From the NCBI RefSeq assembly GCF_002906855.1, contig NZ_MINI01000028.1, positions 2,294,001 to 2,358,000 of the forward strand: a DNA stretch of 64,000 nucleotides, in the 5' to 3' direction. Shown here in pieces: positions 27,300 through 37,047 of this stretch. A model generated the notes under the pieces. It was not told the DNA's origin, searched no databases, and saw nothing but the letters and a program-made list of their open reading frames with translations. The translations under genes and the position numbers were made by a program. The stretch's first letter is position 1. The number at the start of each line of letters is the position of its first letter. This stretch comes from Pseudomonas putida (GTDB lineage: Bacteria; Pseudomonadota; Gammaproteobacteria; Pseudomonadales; Pseudomonadaceae).

Positions 27300-28213
27300 G
27301 CAGCCTGTTCGCCTTCCCTGGCCAGGGCGCGCAACAGGCTGGCATGCTGCAGCGCCTGCCCGAGGGCGCCACGCTGTTACTGGAAGAGGCCAGTGAGGCG
27401 CTGGGCGAACAGGTCGCGGCGCTCGACAGCCATCAGGCGTTGCAGTCGACTCGTGCCGTGCAGCTCTGCCTGCTGCTGGCCGGGGTGGCCTGGGCGCGTT
27501 GGCTGCTGCAGCGCAGCCCGGCACCAGACTATGTGGCCGGCCTGTCCATCGGTGCTTATCCCGCCGCCGTGACGGCCGGGGCACTGGAGTTCGTCGATGC
27601 GGTGCGCCTGGTGGCCTTGCGTGGCGAGCTGATGCAGCGGGCCTACCCCCAGGGCTACGGCATGACCGCCCTCAGCGGCGTCGACTTGAGTAGTGTCGAA
27701 CGCTTGCTGGAGGAAGTGGGTGGCGAGGTGTACCTGGCCAACCTCAACAGCAACAACCAGATCGTCATCGCCGGCAGCGACACAGCCATGGCTGAGGTCG
27801 CTGCCAAGGCGCGTTGCCGCGGCCAGGGTGTGGCCCGGCGCCTGGCGGTGAGCGTGCCGTCCCACTGCGCATTGCTCGACGGCCCGGCCGCCGAGCTGGC
27901 AACGGCCTTTGCCGACGTAGAGCTAAGGCGCACGCGCATCACCTACCTGAGCAGCAGCAGTGCGCGGCCGATCTTCGATCCTCAGCGCCTGCGCGATGAC
28001 TTGGCCGGCAACATGGCCCGGCTGGTCGACTGGCGTGCTACGTTGCGCAACGCCTATGAACGCGGCGTGCGACTGCACCTGGAGATGCCGCCGGGCAGCG
28101 TGCTCAGCGGCCTGGCCCGCCCGGTGTTCGAACAGGGCAGGGTGGTTGCCCTCGAAGCCACTCGCTGGGACACCGTCGACGCGCTGTTGCGCCAGGAGGT
28201 GAATCAACACTGA
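27296..28213 (+). CDS. mdcH: Malonyl-CoA:ACP transacylase of malonate decarboxylase
   Basis: The 305-residue FabD-like acyltransferase loads malonyl on MdcC at the start of catalysis. It begins FAFPGQGAQQAGM and has the nucleophile elbow GLSIGAYPAAV and a late catalytic His in SVPSHCALL. The start is the GTG at 27296 overlapping the mdcG stop; the longer upstream frame belongs to mdcG's alternative frame. A 63-bp gap then separates it from madL. Confidence 0.9.
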   Translation: MSSLFAFPGQGAQQAGMLQRLPEGATLLLEEASEALGEQVAALDSHQALQSTRAVQLCLLLAGVAWARWLLQRSPAPDYVAGLSIGAYPAAVTAGALEFVDAVRLVALRGELMQRAYPQGYGMTALSGVDLSSVERLLEEVGGEVYLANLNSNNQIVIAGSDTAMAEVAAKARCRGQGVARRLAVSVPSHCALLDGPAAELATAFADVELRRTRITYLSSSSARPIFDPQRLRDDLAGNMARLVDWRATLRNAYERGVRLHLEMPPGSVLSGLARPVFEQGRVVALEATRWDTVDALLRQEVNQH

Positions 28214-28276
28214 CAAACGCCGTGTTTTTCGAAGGACAACAACAAGCAACTTCGACCCAACGCGAGGACAACAATA

Positions 28277-28678
28277 ATGATTATCTACGGTGTGGCCTTC
28301 CTGGCCTTGTGTACCCTTGTGGGCCTGTTTATCGGCGAGCTGCTGGGCAAGCTTCTGGGCGTGCCCGCCAACGTCGGCGGAGTGGGCATTGCCATGCTGC
28401 TGCTGATCTTCATCGGCAGTTACCTCAACAAGCGCGGCCTGATCACGGCCAAGTCCGAACAGGGCGTGGAGTTCTGGAGCGCCATCTATATCCCCATCGT
28501 GGTGGCCATGGCCGCTCAGCAGAACGTATTTGGCGCGCTGTCCGGCGGGCCTATGGCGATTCTTGCAGGTACCGTTGCGGTGGTGGCCAGTTTCGCCATG
28601 GTGCCGCTGCTGGACCGCCTGGGCCAAAAAAAGCCTGAGCCGGTTGCAGACAAACCTCTGACAACGCCACAGCGGTGA
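28277..28678 (+). CDS. madL: Malonate transporter, MadL subunit
   Basis: The 133-residue inner-membrane protein has about four hydrophobic segments and the LGVPANVGGVGIAMLLLI stretch typical of MadL. MadL and MadM together import malonate with sodium or protons. The ATG at 28277 has GAGGA upstream. It replaces the single MdcF carrier found in other mdc operons. Confidence 0.9.
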   Translation: MIIYGVAFLALCTLVGLFIGELLGKLLGVPANVGGVGIAMLLLIFIGSYLNKRGLITAKSEQGVEFWSAIYIPIVVAMAAQQNVFGALSGGPMAILAGTVAVVASFAMVPLLDRLGQKKPEPVADKPLTTPQR

Positions 28679-28683
28679 TCGCC

Positions 28684-29448
28684 ATGTACGAATCCATGAT
28701 GAAGGTAATCGGTGGTTATGGGCTGGTGAGTGGCTTTGCCGTCATTGGTGTGACCATGTGGCTCTCTTACTGGCTGTCCGCCAGGCTTACCCGAGGCCGC
28801 CTGCACGGCTCGGCCATCGCGATCTTCCTGGGCTTGGTCCTGAGCTATTTCGGCGGAGTGCTCACAGGCGGGCAGAAAGGGCTGGTGGATATTCCGCTGC
28901 TGTCCGGTATCGGCCTGTTGGGTGGCGCGATGTTGCGTGATTTCGCGATTGTCGCCACGGCTTTCGGTGTAAACATCGATGAACTCAAGCGTGCCGGAGT
29001 ATCGGGAGTCGTTTCGTTGTTCTTTGGCATTGGGGTGTCGTTTGTCGCGGGCGTCGGTGTGGCCATGGCATTCGGTTACACCGATGCGGTCAGCCTGACC
29101 ACGATCGGTGCCGGTGCCGTGACCTACATCGTTGGCCCGGTGACCGGTGCTGCCATCGGGGCCAGCTCCGAAGTGATGGCGCTGTCGATTGCCGCCGGGC
29201 TGGTCAAAGCAATCCTGGTGATGGTGGTCACACCTTTCGTAGCGCCGATGATCGGCCTGAACAACCCCCGCACTGCCGTGATCTTTGGTGGTCTGATGGG
29301 CACCTCCAGTGGTGTGGCCGGTGGGCTGGCGGCCACCGACCCGAAGCTGGTGCCTTATGGCTGCCTGACGGCGGCATTCTACACGGCCTTGGGCTGCCTG
29401 CTTGGGCCTTCGCTGCTGTTCTTCATCATGCGGGCGGTTGCGGCATGA
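28684..29448 (+). CDS. madM: Malonate transporter, MadM subunit
   Basis: The 254-residue membrane protein has eight or so hydrophobic segments and glycine-rich loops (GPVTGAAIGASSEVMALSI, IFGGLMGTSSGVAGGLAATD) that match MadM. It starts 5 bp after madL; the ATG at 28684 is preferred to a GTG at 28675. It converges with mdcR with 18 bp between the stop codons. Confidence 0.9.
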   Translation: MYESMMKVIGGYGLVSGFAVIGVTMWLSYWLSARLTRGRLHGSAIAIFLGLVLSYFGGVLTGGQKGLVDIPLLSGIGLLGGAMLRDFAIVATAFGVNIDELKRAGVSGVVSLFFGIGVSFVAGVGVAMAFGYTDAVSLTTIGAGAVTYIVGPVTGAAIGASSEVMALSIAAGLVKAILVMVVTPFVAPMIGLNNPRTAVIFGGLMGTSSGVAGGLAATDPKLVPYGCLTAAFYTALGCLLGPSLLFFIMRAVAA

Positions 29449-29466
29449 GGCCTGCGCCGCTCAGGC

Positions 29467-30381
29467 TCAAGCCAGGGCGGCGCTGTACATTCGGCATTCG
29501 GCCAACAAGGCCAATAAGTTCGGCTCCCGTTCCCGGGCCTTCAGAAAGACCACACCGATATGCTGCTGCAGCCGGTAGCGCGGTTGCAGTGCAATCAACT
29601 TCACGCGGTTCTCGTATACCGCCGCGATCCGCCCCGGTAGCAGCGCGAACCCAACCCCCGAACTGACCATGCTCAGCAAGGTGAAGATGTCGTTCACCTG
29701 CATCGCCACCTTTGGCTCGAACCCGGCCTGCTGGAATACCCGTGCGCCATCGCGGTGGGTGGCGAAGCCTTGGGTCAAGGTGATGAAGGTGGAGTCGGCC
29801 AGGTCCGCCAGGTCCACTTCCTGCTGTTCGGCGAACGGTGAATCGGTCGGCACGGCGAGGAAAATGTCGTCGGAGAACAGCGGCAGCTGTTCGCAGGCCG
29901 GGTCCGCGACGCTTTCGTCCAGAGATACCAGAATGGCTTCCAGCTCGTGGTTTTTCAGGCGTTGCAGCAGGTCAACGTTGGAGCCCAGGGTCAGGTCGAT
30001 ATTCAGTTCGCTGCGCCGCAGCTTCAGGCCCATCACCAGCTTCGGCACGGTCTTTACCGTCAGCGAATACAGCGCGCCGAGGCGGAAACGCTCGGCATAG
30101 AAACCGGCGGCCTCGCGGGTCTGGCGCACCATCTGCTCGGCGTCCTGGATCAGTTGCCGGGCTTTCTTCTCCAGCACGTAGGCGCTTTCCAGCGGGATCA
30201 GCTGGCGGCCTTCGTGCTTGAACAGCGGGCAGCGCAGGGCGCTTTCCAGGGAGTGGATGGCGCGGTGCACGCTCACTGCGCTGGTAGACAGATCGGCAGC
30301 GGCGCGGCCGAGGTTACCGCTGCGCATGAAGGCGAGGAAGGTCTCGAGCTTTTTCAGGGTCAGTTCTTCGTCGATCAGCAT
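29467..30381 (-). CDS. mdcR: LysR-type regulator of malonate utilisation
   Basis: The 304-residue regulator has an N-terminal helix-turn-helix (KKLETFLAFMRSGNLGRAAA) and a C-terminal effector-binding domain. It lies directly after the malonate operon in convergent orientation, the position of MdcR in Pseudomonas. It should activate mdcABCDEGH-madLM with malonate. The start is the ATG at 30381. Confidence 0.85.
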   Translation of the reverse strand: MLIDEELTLKKLETFLAFMRSGNLGRAAADLSTSAVSVHRAIHSLESALRCPLFKHEGRQLIPLESAYVLEKKARQLIQDAEQMVRQTREAAGFYAERFRLGALYSLTVKTVPKLVMGLKLRRSELNIDLTLGSNVDLLQRLKNHELEAILVSLDESVADPACEQLPLFSDDIFLAVPTDSPFAEQQEVDLADLADSTFITLTQGFATHRDGARVFQQAGFEPKVAMQVNDIFTLLSMVSSGVGFALLPGRIAAVYENRVKLIALQPRYRLQQHIGVVFLKAREREPNLLALLAECRMYSAALA

Positions 30382-30432
30382 GCACAGGGGCCCGTAGGAA
30401 GGGAGCCGCTGATCATGCCACAGCTGCAAGCG

Positions 30433-31479
30433 TCATGGCGGCGTCAGGTTGCTCGGCAGCAAGCGCGCCCGGCGCAGTTGCGCAAGGTTGCGCGAGCCGG
30501 TGCAGAAGCAGGCGATACGCAACTGGCGCAGAAGAATCTCGAAATGTTCCACCACTGCCTGAGTAGAGATCATCGCCGCACTCAGTACATGGGCTGCCTG
30601 GCCAACCAGGTCGGCACCAATGCGAATGGCCTTGGCGGCATCGACGCCGTTGGCCACGCCGCCGGAGGCGATCAGGCCGATTTCCGGCACGGCGCGGCGT
30701 ACCGCCAGCAGGCAGTGCGCGGTCGGGTTGCCCCAGTCGGCAAACGCTATGGCGACCTCGCGCTCGGCGGCGGTGCTGGCGCGCTCGGCTTCCACGGCTG
30801 CCCAACTGGTGCCGCCGGCACCGGCTACATCGACCATGGCTACACCTGCGTCGCAGAGCATGCGCGCCACGCGGGGTGAAATGCCCGCGCCGACTTCCTT
30901 GGCGATCACCGGCGTCGGCAGTTGGGAGGTCAGGGTTTCGATGCGTTTGAGTACGCCGCGCCAGTCACGGTCGCCTTCAGGCTGTACGGCTTCCTGCAGG
31001 GGGTTCAGGTGGATGATCAGGGCATTGGCTTGCAGGGCGTCGATTGCGCGGCGCGCCAGGTCCAGGCCGTCGGCTTCTCGCAGCTGGGCTGCGCCGAGGT
31101 TGGCCAGTAGCGGCACATCCGGTGCCAGGCGTCGGAGTTCGTCGGTCAGGCCCTGGTCCTGGTCGCTACGCAGGCTTACCCGTTGTGAGCCCACACCCAT
31201 GGCGATGCCCAGTGCCTGGGCGGCTTCGGCGAGGTGCTGGTTGATGAAGCGTGCGCGTTCGGCACCACCGGTCATGGAGCTGATCAGCAGCGGGGCACGC
31301 AGGGCACAGCCGAACAGCTCGGTGCTCAGGTCAATGTCATCCAGGGCCATCTCGGGTAATGCGCAGTGCTCGAAGCGCAGCGCCGACCAGCCGGGGTCCA
31401 CGCCGTGCGCGGTGGTACTGGCGGTCAGCACGATATCCAGGTGATCGTCCTTGCGTTGGCTTAGCGGGGTTTTCTTCAT
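30433..31479 (-). CDS. fni: Type 2 isopentenyl-diphosphate delta-isomerase
   Basis: The 348-residue FMN- and NADPH-dependent enzyme begins [12 protein letters not shown], which binds substrate, and has [50 protein letters not shown] and the flavin phosphate loop [16 protein letters not shown]. It interconverts IPP and DMAPP for isoprenoids, an optional step where the MEP pathway supplies both. The ATG at 31479 follows CGGAGCC; longer starts run into the 225-bp repeat. No carotenoid genes are beside it. Confidence 0.88.
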   Translation of the reverse strand: MKKTPLSQRKDDHLDIVLTASTTAHGVDPGWSALRFEHCALPEMALDDIDLSTELFGCALRAPLLISSMTGGAERARFINQHLAEAAQALGIAMGVGSQRVSLRSDQDQGLTDELRRLAPDVPLLANLGAAQLREADGLDLARRAIDALQANALIIHLNPLQEAVQPEGDRDWRGVLKRIETLTSQLPTPVIAKEVGAGISPRVARMLCDAGVAMVDVAGAGGTSWAAVEAERASTAAEREVAIAFADWGNPTAHCLLAVRRAVPEIGLIASGGVANGVDAAKAIRIGADLVGQAAHVLSAAMISTQAVVEHFEILLRQLRIACFCTGSRNLAQLRRARLLPSNLTPP

Positions 31480-31629
31480 GCCGGCTCCGTTTCGATGGGG
31501 CAGCAGGGATACAACATATAGATAAGTTGAAAATTGGCACAGCATCAGGCATTGGCGTGTGCCACCGGTTCCTTTCAATGGATGCTTGGTTTGTGGCAGG
31601 TGTTCGCCGGTAGTTTTGCAGCGCCTGTC

Positions 31630-31854
31630 AGATCGCGCGCCGCCCGTGCGGCGCATCGCGAGCTTTGCTCGCTCCTACGTTTGTTTCGGGACAGTAATGC
31701 CTGTGACAGGCGCGCGCGACCGCCTTGTTGGTACGACGCGATATCGCGTCATGCGCCAAGGCGTTCGCGCGCAAATCCCACAGGAATAACTGGCCCGAAA
31801 CAAACGTAGGAGCGAGCAAAGCTCGCGATGCGCCGCGCGGGCGGCGCTCGATCT
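31630..31854 (-). repeat. 225-bp long-palindrome repeat, copy 2
   Basis: This copy has the same length as copy 1 and its middle is in the opposite orientation. Its arms pair with only two mismatches over about 60 bp. Relative to copy 1 both arms share the same changes: the GCGAGC loop is TTT/AAA instead of TGC/GCA, and CGCTTG is CGTTTG. The GACGCGATATCGCGTC core is unchanged. The bases GTC flank it on both sides, which may be a 3-bp target duplication or chance. Confidence 0.9.
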
Positions 31855-31914
31855 GTCAGCGCTGCAAGGTTTTCGGCGGACACCAGTTGACCCCCCGCCA
31901 CCCCCCGCGTAGCC

Positions 31915-32106
31915 TTGCGACTTCGAGGTTCTTCGGCCCTGCCGAAGCTAAGACGGGAACGCGGTACAAGCCGCGGCTGCCCCCGCAACTGTACGCACCG
32001 ACAACGGATCGACACAGCCACTGCGCCGCGCGCGGGAAGGCGTCGTCCCGCCAGCTTCTTGCTGCGAAGAGCTGGAACGGTGCAAGCCAGGAGACCTGCC
32101 TCGAGA
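31915..32106 (+). ncRNA. Cobalamin riboswitch
   Basis: The aptamer shows the conserved core GGGAA (about 31962), GGCTGCCCCCGCAACTGTAC at 31975-31994 and the B12 box CAAGCCAGGAGACCTGCC at 32083-32100. It lies about 110 bp upstream of cobW on the same strand. Cobalamin should repress cobW-cobN and the two following genes, probably at translation, because no terminator is evident between the box and the start. Confidence 0.92.
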
Positions 32107-32213
32107 CGAATTCGACTTTAAACCGGGCGGGGTGATCCGGTGGCGAACAAGCCCGGCCTGGCCCGCGGCTTTCGTCCCGTGTGCCCGCGCCAACCTGCCA
32201 AGGGCAACGCGAC

Positions 32214-33281
32214 ATGAAAACACTGGCCAAGCTCCCCGTCACCATCGTTACCGGCTTCCTCGGCTCGGGCAAGACCACCTTGCTCCGCCACATGCTCGAC
32301 AACGCCCAGGGCCGCCGCATCGCGGTCATCGTCAACGAATTCGGCGAGCTTGGCATCGACGGCGAAATCCTCAAGCAATGCAGCATCGGCTGCACCGAGG
32401 AAGAAGCCAGCGGCCGCGTCTATGAACTGGCCAACGGCTGCCTGTGCTGCACTGTGCAGGAAGAGTTCTTCCCGGTGATGCGCGAGCTGGTCGCACGCCG
32501 CGGCGACCTCGATCACATCCTCATCGAAACCAGCGGCCTGGCATTGCCCAAGCCCCTGGTGCAAGCCTTCCAGTGGCCGGAAATCCGCAACGCCTGCACC
32601 GTCGACGCGGTGATCACCGTGGTCGACAGCCCGGCCGTGGCCGCGGGTACCTTTGCCGCCTACCCGGACCAGGTCGACGCACAACGCAAGCTCGACCCCA
32701 ACCTGGACCACGAATCGCCGCTGCACGAACTGTTCGCCGACCAGCTGGCCAGCGCCGACCTGGTGGTGCTGAACAAGGCCGACCTGATCGACGCCGAAGG
32801 CCTGGCCAAGGTCCGTGCCGAAGTGGCCGAGGAGCTGCCACCGGCGGTCAAGGTGATCGAGGCCAGCAGCGGCCGGCTGCCGCTGGAAGTACTGCTGGGC
32901 GTGGGCGCGCAGGCCGAGGCGCACATCGATGGCCGTCGTACCCACCACGATTCCCACCATGACGGCGATGACCACGACGATCACGACCACGACGCCTTCG
33001 ACTCGATCTCCATCGACCTGCCCGAAGCCGACGAAAGCCTGCTGCTCGATGCCCTGACCCAGCTGGTGGTGGAGTTCGGCATCCTGCGCGCCAAAGGTTT
33101 CGCGGCCATCCCCGGCAAGCCGATGCGCCTGCTGGTGCAGGGCGTGGGTACCCGTTTCGACAAGCACTTCGACCGCGCCTGGCGCGCCGACGAGCCACGC
33201 ATCACCCGTCTGGTGCTGATTGGCCAGGACCTCGATGCCGTGCACTTGGAAGCGCGCCTGCGCCAGGCCTTGGGCGCCTGA
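32214..33281 (+). CDS. cobW: CobW GTPase, cobalt metallochaperone
   Basis: The 355-residue G3E GTPase has Walker A GFLGSGKT at 14-21, the metal motif CLCC (NGCLCCTVQEEF), NKADL for guanine recognition and a CobW C-terminal domain. A His/Asp-rich loop (HHDSHHDGDDHDDHDHD, about residues 244-260) would bind Co(II). It delivers cobalt to the CobN chelatase. It is the first gene after the riboswitch and ends 3 bp before cobN. Confidence 0.93.
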   Translation: MKTLAKLPVTIVTGFLGSGKTTLLRHMLDNAQGRRIAVIVNEFGELGIDGEILKQCSIGCTEEEASGRVYELANGCLCCTVQEEFFPVMRELVARRGDLDHILIETSGLALPKPLVQAFQWPEIRNACTVDAVITVVDSPAVAAGTFAAYPDQVDAQRKLDPNLDHESPLHELFADQLASADLVVLNKADLIDAEGLAKVRAEVAEELPPAVKVIEASSGRLPLEVLLGVGAQAEAHIDGRRTHHDSHHDGDDHDDHDHDAFDSISIDLPEADESLLLDALTQLVVEFGILRAKGFAAIPGKPMRLLVQGVGTRFDKHFDRAWRADEPRITRLVLIGQDLDAVHLEARLRQALGA

Positions 33282-33284
33282 CCC

Positions 33285-36200
33285 ATGCACCTGCTGCGGA
33301 CCCAGCCCGGCGGCTTCGTGCCGGACGATAGCATTGCCGACCTCGGCCAGACACCCGCCGATCTGGTGATTCTCTGCAGCGGCGATTCGCACCTGGCATT
33401 GCTCGCCGAAACCGCCGAGCAACTGCCGGACGATTTCCCCAGCCTGCGCCTGGCCAACCCGATGCAGGTACAGAACCATGCCTCGGTCGATTTGTATGTC
33501 GATGAGGTCCTGCGCCATGCCAAGGTGATCCTGGTGTCGCTGCACGGCGGTGTCGGTTACTGGCGCTATGGCGTCGAACAATTGGTCGAGCTGGCGGCAC
33601 GGGGCGTGCAGGTGATTCTGGTGCCCGGCGATGACCGCCCGGACCCGGAGCTGACCGGCCTCGGAACAGTCACCGGCGAGCCGGCCGAGCGCCTCTGGCA
33701 CTACCTGCGCCAAGGCGGCAAGAGCAACGCCGTCAACCTGTTCAAGTGCCTGGCCAACCAGTGGCTGGGGCGCGATTACCGTTGGGACGAACCGCAGCCT
33801 TTGCCGCGGACTTCTGTGTATCACCCGCGCAAACCTGGTGCGCTGCCAGAGGACTGGTACAGCCAGTGGAACCCCGAACACCCGGTGGCGCCATTGCTGT
33901 TCTATCGTTCACACCTGCAGGCCGCCAACACCGCGTTCATCGACGTGTTCTGCGAGCGCTTGCAGGCCGCCGGCCTCAACCCGCTGCCCATCGCAGTGGC
34001 CAGCCTCAAGGAAAGCGCCTGCCTGGAACAGGTTGAGGCCTGGCTGGACGAAGTGGGCGCGCAGGTGTTGATCAACACCACAGGGTTTGCCCTGTCCAGC
34101 CCGGAACGCCCCAACCTGCGCCCGTTTCGCCGTGACATCCCGGTGTTGCAGGCCATCTGCGCGCAAGACAACCAACCCGGCTGGGAGGCTAGCGAGCAGG
34201 GCCTCGGTGCTCGTGACCTGGCCATGCACATTGCCTTGCCGGAGCTGGACGGGCGCATCATCACCCGCCCGGTGAGTTTCAAGGACATGGCCTGGCGCAG
34301 CGAGCGCAGCCAGTCCGACGTAGTCTGCTACCGCGCGCACCCCGAGCGCATGGACTTCGTCGCCGAGCTGGCACGGCGCTGGGTCGAACTGGCGCGCCTG
34401 CCCAATGGGCAAAAGCGCGTGGCCCTGGTGCTGGCCAACTACCCGACCCGCGATGGCCGCATTGGCAATGGCGTCGGCCTGGATACCCCGGCTGCCGCGC
34501 TGAACATCCTCAAGGCGTTACGAGCCGAGGGCTATCCACTTGCGGAGCTGCCAGGCAGCGGCACGCAACTGATTCATCAGTTGCTCGGCGGCGTCACCAA
34601 CGACCTCGAACACCTCGATCAGCGCCCCTGCGCCCAGAGCCTGAGCCTTGCGGACTACCAGGCGGCGTTCGAACGCCTGCCCGAGGCCAACCGCCTAGCC
34701 GTGCTGGAACGGTGGGGGCCGCCAGAGCAGGATCCGATGTACCGCGCAGGCCGCCTGATGGTGGCTGGTTTGCGTTATGGCCTGACCTTCGTCGGCATTC
34801 AGCCGGCGCGCGGCTACCAGGTCGACCCCAGCGCGGTGTACCACGACCCGGATCTGGTGCCACCTCATGGTTACCTGGCGTTTCATTTCTGGCTGCGCCA
34901 TGCCTTTGCCGCCGATGCAGTCATCCACGTCGGCAAGCACGGTAACCTGGAATGGCTGCCCGGCAAGGGTGTCGGCCTGTCCGCACAATGCTGGCCGGAC
35001 GCGCTGCTCGGCCCGCTGCCGAACATCTACCCGTTCATCGTCAACGACCCGGGCGAAGGCGCCCAAGCCAAGCGCCGGACCCAGGCGGTGATCATCGATC
35101 ACCTGATGCCGCCCTTGACCCGCGCCGAAACCTACGGGCCCTTGCGCCACCTGGAGCAGCTGGCAGACGAGTTCTACGAAGCCCAGCTGCTCGACCCGCG
35201 GCGCGCGCGTGAGCTGCAGCGCGACATTCTGGAGCTGGTCAAGGCCAACCATATCGACCGTGAGTTGCAGCTGGAAGGCCAGCTGGACGATGCCGCCGTG
35301 TGGTTGCCGCGCCTGGACACCTACCTGTGCGACCTGAAAGAGTCGCAGATTCGCGACGGCCTGCATGTATTCGGCCAGTCGCCGCAGGCCCGTCTGCGCA
35401 TCGATACCTTGCTGGCGTTGCTGCGGGTGGAGCGTGGCGATGGACGCGGTGGCAATGCCAGCTTGTTGCGGGGGCTGGCCAAGGCATTGGCGCTGGGCTT
35501 CGACCCCCTCGATTGCGACCTCGGCGAGGCCTGGTCAGGGCCACGTCCGGCGCTGCTGCAGGACGTCAGCGACGGCGCGTGGCGCACTTGTGGCGATACC
35601 CGCGAGCGCCTTGAGCTGCTCGCGTTGCGCACCATCGAGCAGGCACTGGAGGGGCAGGCGCAACTGCCCGAGCAGCCCGACTGGCAACCGGTGCACGAGG
35701 TGATAAAAGCCCTGCGCGAGCAGGTCGCACCGGACCTGGATGCCTGCGGCGCGGCAGAAATCAATGGGTTGCTTGCCGCGCTGGCAGGGCGTTTCGTACC
35801 GGCAGGCCCCAGCGGCGCACCCAGCCGCGGCCGCCTGGACGTATTGCCCACCGGTCGCAACTTCTACACCGTGGATGTGCGCAACCTGCCGACCACCACG
35901 GCCTGGCGTCTGGGGTTCGCCTCGGCCAACCTGATCCTCGAACGGCACCTGCAGGACCATGGTGACCACCTGCGCCAGCTGGGCCTGTCGGTGTGGGGCA
36001 CGGCAACCATGCGCACCGGTGGCGACGACATCGCCCAGGCCATGGCGCTGATGGGCGTGCGCCCGGTGTGGGCCACCGGCAGCCAGCGGGTCGACGACTT
36101 CGAGATCCTCCCCCTGAGCCTGCTCGACCGCCCACGGGTGGACGTCATGCTGCGGGTTTCGGGCTTCTTCCGCGATGCCTTCGGCAACCTGATCCGCCTG

Positions 36201-37046
36201 TTCGATGCGGCGGTGCAGGCCGTGGCAGCGCTGGACGAGCCGGACGACCTCAACCCCCTGGCCGCGCGGGTGCGCAACGAGCGCGCCAGCCTGCAGGCGC
36301 AGGGCGTGAACGCCGAACAGGCGGCGCGCCAGGCGGGTTGGCGGGTATTCGGGGCCAAACCTGGCGCCTACGGTGCCGGCGTGCAGAACGCCATCGATGG
36401 CCGCTTGTGGCACAGCCGTGACGACCTCGCCGAGGTTTACCTCAACCATGGCGGCTACGCCTACGGTGCCAGCGATGAAGGCACCCCGGCGCGCGCCCAG
36501 TTCGCCCAGCGCCTGGGCCAGGTGCAGGCGGTGCTGCAGAACCAGGACAACCACGAGCACGACCTGCTCGATTCCAACGATTACTATCAGTTCCAGGGTG
36601 GCATGCTGGCGGCGTCGGAGACCTTGTCTGGCGGGGCAGTGGCCAGTTACCACGGCGACCACAGCCAGGTCGACCGGCCGCGGATCCGTACCTTGAAGGA
36701 AGAGCTCAACCGCGTGATCCGTGCCCGTGCCCTGAACCCGAAATGGATCGACGGGGCGAAACGCCATGGCTACAAGGGAGCGTTCGAGCTGGCCGCGACC
36801 GTCGACAACCTGTTCGCCTTCGACGCCACCACGCACCTGATCGACGACCATCACTACCAGTCGCTGGCCGATGCCTATGTGCTCGACCCGGCGACTCGCG
36901 ACTTCATGCGCGAGCACAACCCCGAGGCCCTGCGCGACCTCACCGAACGCTTGTTGGAAGCCCAGCAGCGCGGGCTCTGGGAAGCCCCAGGTGAGTACCG
37001 CGAGGCGCTTGAGGCGCAGTTGCTCGACGGCGAGGAACAGGCTTGA
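33285..37046 (+). CDS. cobN: Cobaltochelatase large subunit
   Basis: The 1253-residue protein is the CobN/BchH-family subunit that binds hydrogenobyrinate a,c-diamide and inserts cobalt. Typical stretches are HVGKHGNLEWLPGKGVGLS, GDDIAQAMALMGVRP and YGASDEGTPARAQFAQ. Length is normal for CobN. It follows cobW by 3 bp and is followed after one base by a ChlI-like ATPase, and then a VWA protein, which probably serve as the motor in place of CobS-CobT. Confidence 0.93.
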   Translation: MHLLRTQPGGFVPDDSIADLGQTPADLVILCSGDSHLALLAETAEQLPDDFPSLRLANPMQVQNHASVDLYVDEVLRHAKVILVSLHGGVGYWRYGVEQLVELAARGVQVILVPGDDRPDPELTGLGTVTGEPAERLWHYLRQGGKSNAVNLFKCLANQWLGRDYRWDEPQPLPRTSVYHPRKPGALPEDWYSQWNPEHPVAPLLFYRSHLQAANTAFIDVFCERLQAAGLNPLPIAVASLKESACLEQVEAWLDEVGAQVLINTTGFALSSPERPNLRPFRRDIPVLQAICAQDNQPGWEASEQGLGARDLAMHIALPELDGRIITRPVSFKDMAWRSERSQSDVVCYRAHPERMDFVAELARRWVELARLPNGQKRVALVLANYPTRDGRIGNGVGLDTPAAALNILKALRAEGYPLAELPGSGTQLIHQLLGGVTNDLEHLDQRPCAQSLSLADYQAAFERLPEANRLAVLERWGPPEQDPMYRAGRLMVAGLRYGLTFVGIQPARGYQVDPSAVYHDPDLVPPHGYLAFHFWLRHAFAADAVIHVGKHGNLEWLPGKGVGLSAQCWPDALLGPLPNIYPFIVNDPGEGAQAKRRTQAVIIDHLMPPLTRAETYGPLRHLEQLADEFYEAQLLDPRRARELQRDILELVKANHIDRELQLEGQLDDAAVWLPRLDTYLCDLKESQIRDGLHVFGQSPQARLRIDTLLALLRVERGDGRGGNASLLRGLAKALALGFDPLDCDLGEAWSGPRPALLQDVSDGAWRTCGDTRERLELLALRTIEQALEGQAQLPEQPDWQPVHEVIKALREQVAPDLDACGAAEINGLLAALAGRFVPAGPSGAPSRGRLDVLPTGRNFYTVDVRNLPTTTAWRLGFASANLILERHLQDHGDHLRQLGLSVWGTATMRTGGDDIAQAMALMGVRPVWATGSQRVDDFEILPLSLLDRPRVDVMLRVSGFFRDAFGNLIRLFDAAVQAVAALDEPDDLNPLAARVRNERASLQAQGVNAEQAARQAGWRVFGAKPGAYGAGVQNAIDGRLWHSRDDLAEVYLNHGGYAYGASDEGTPARAQFAQRLGQVQAVLQNQDNHEHDLLDSNDYYQFQGGMLAASETLSGGAVASYHGDHSQVDRPRIRTLKEELNRVIRARALNPKWIDGAKRHGYKGAFELAATVDNLFAFDATTHLIDDHHYQSLADAYVLDPATRDFMREHNPEALRDLTERLLEAQQRGLWEAPGEYREALEAQLLDGEEQA

Positions 37047-37047
37047 A

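Larger units (their letters stand above)
31480..32213. other. Long divergent intergenic region between fni and cobW
   Basis: This 734-bp region contains an AT-rich patch near the fni start (31507-31540), copy 2 of the 225-bp repeat and then the cobalamin riboswitch. No protein-coding gene is evident. Confidence 0.7.
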
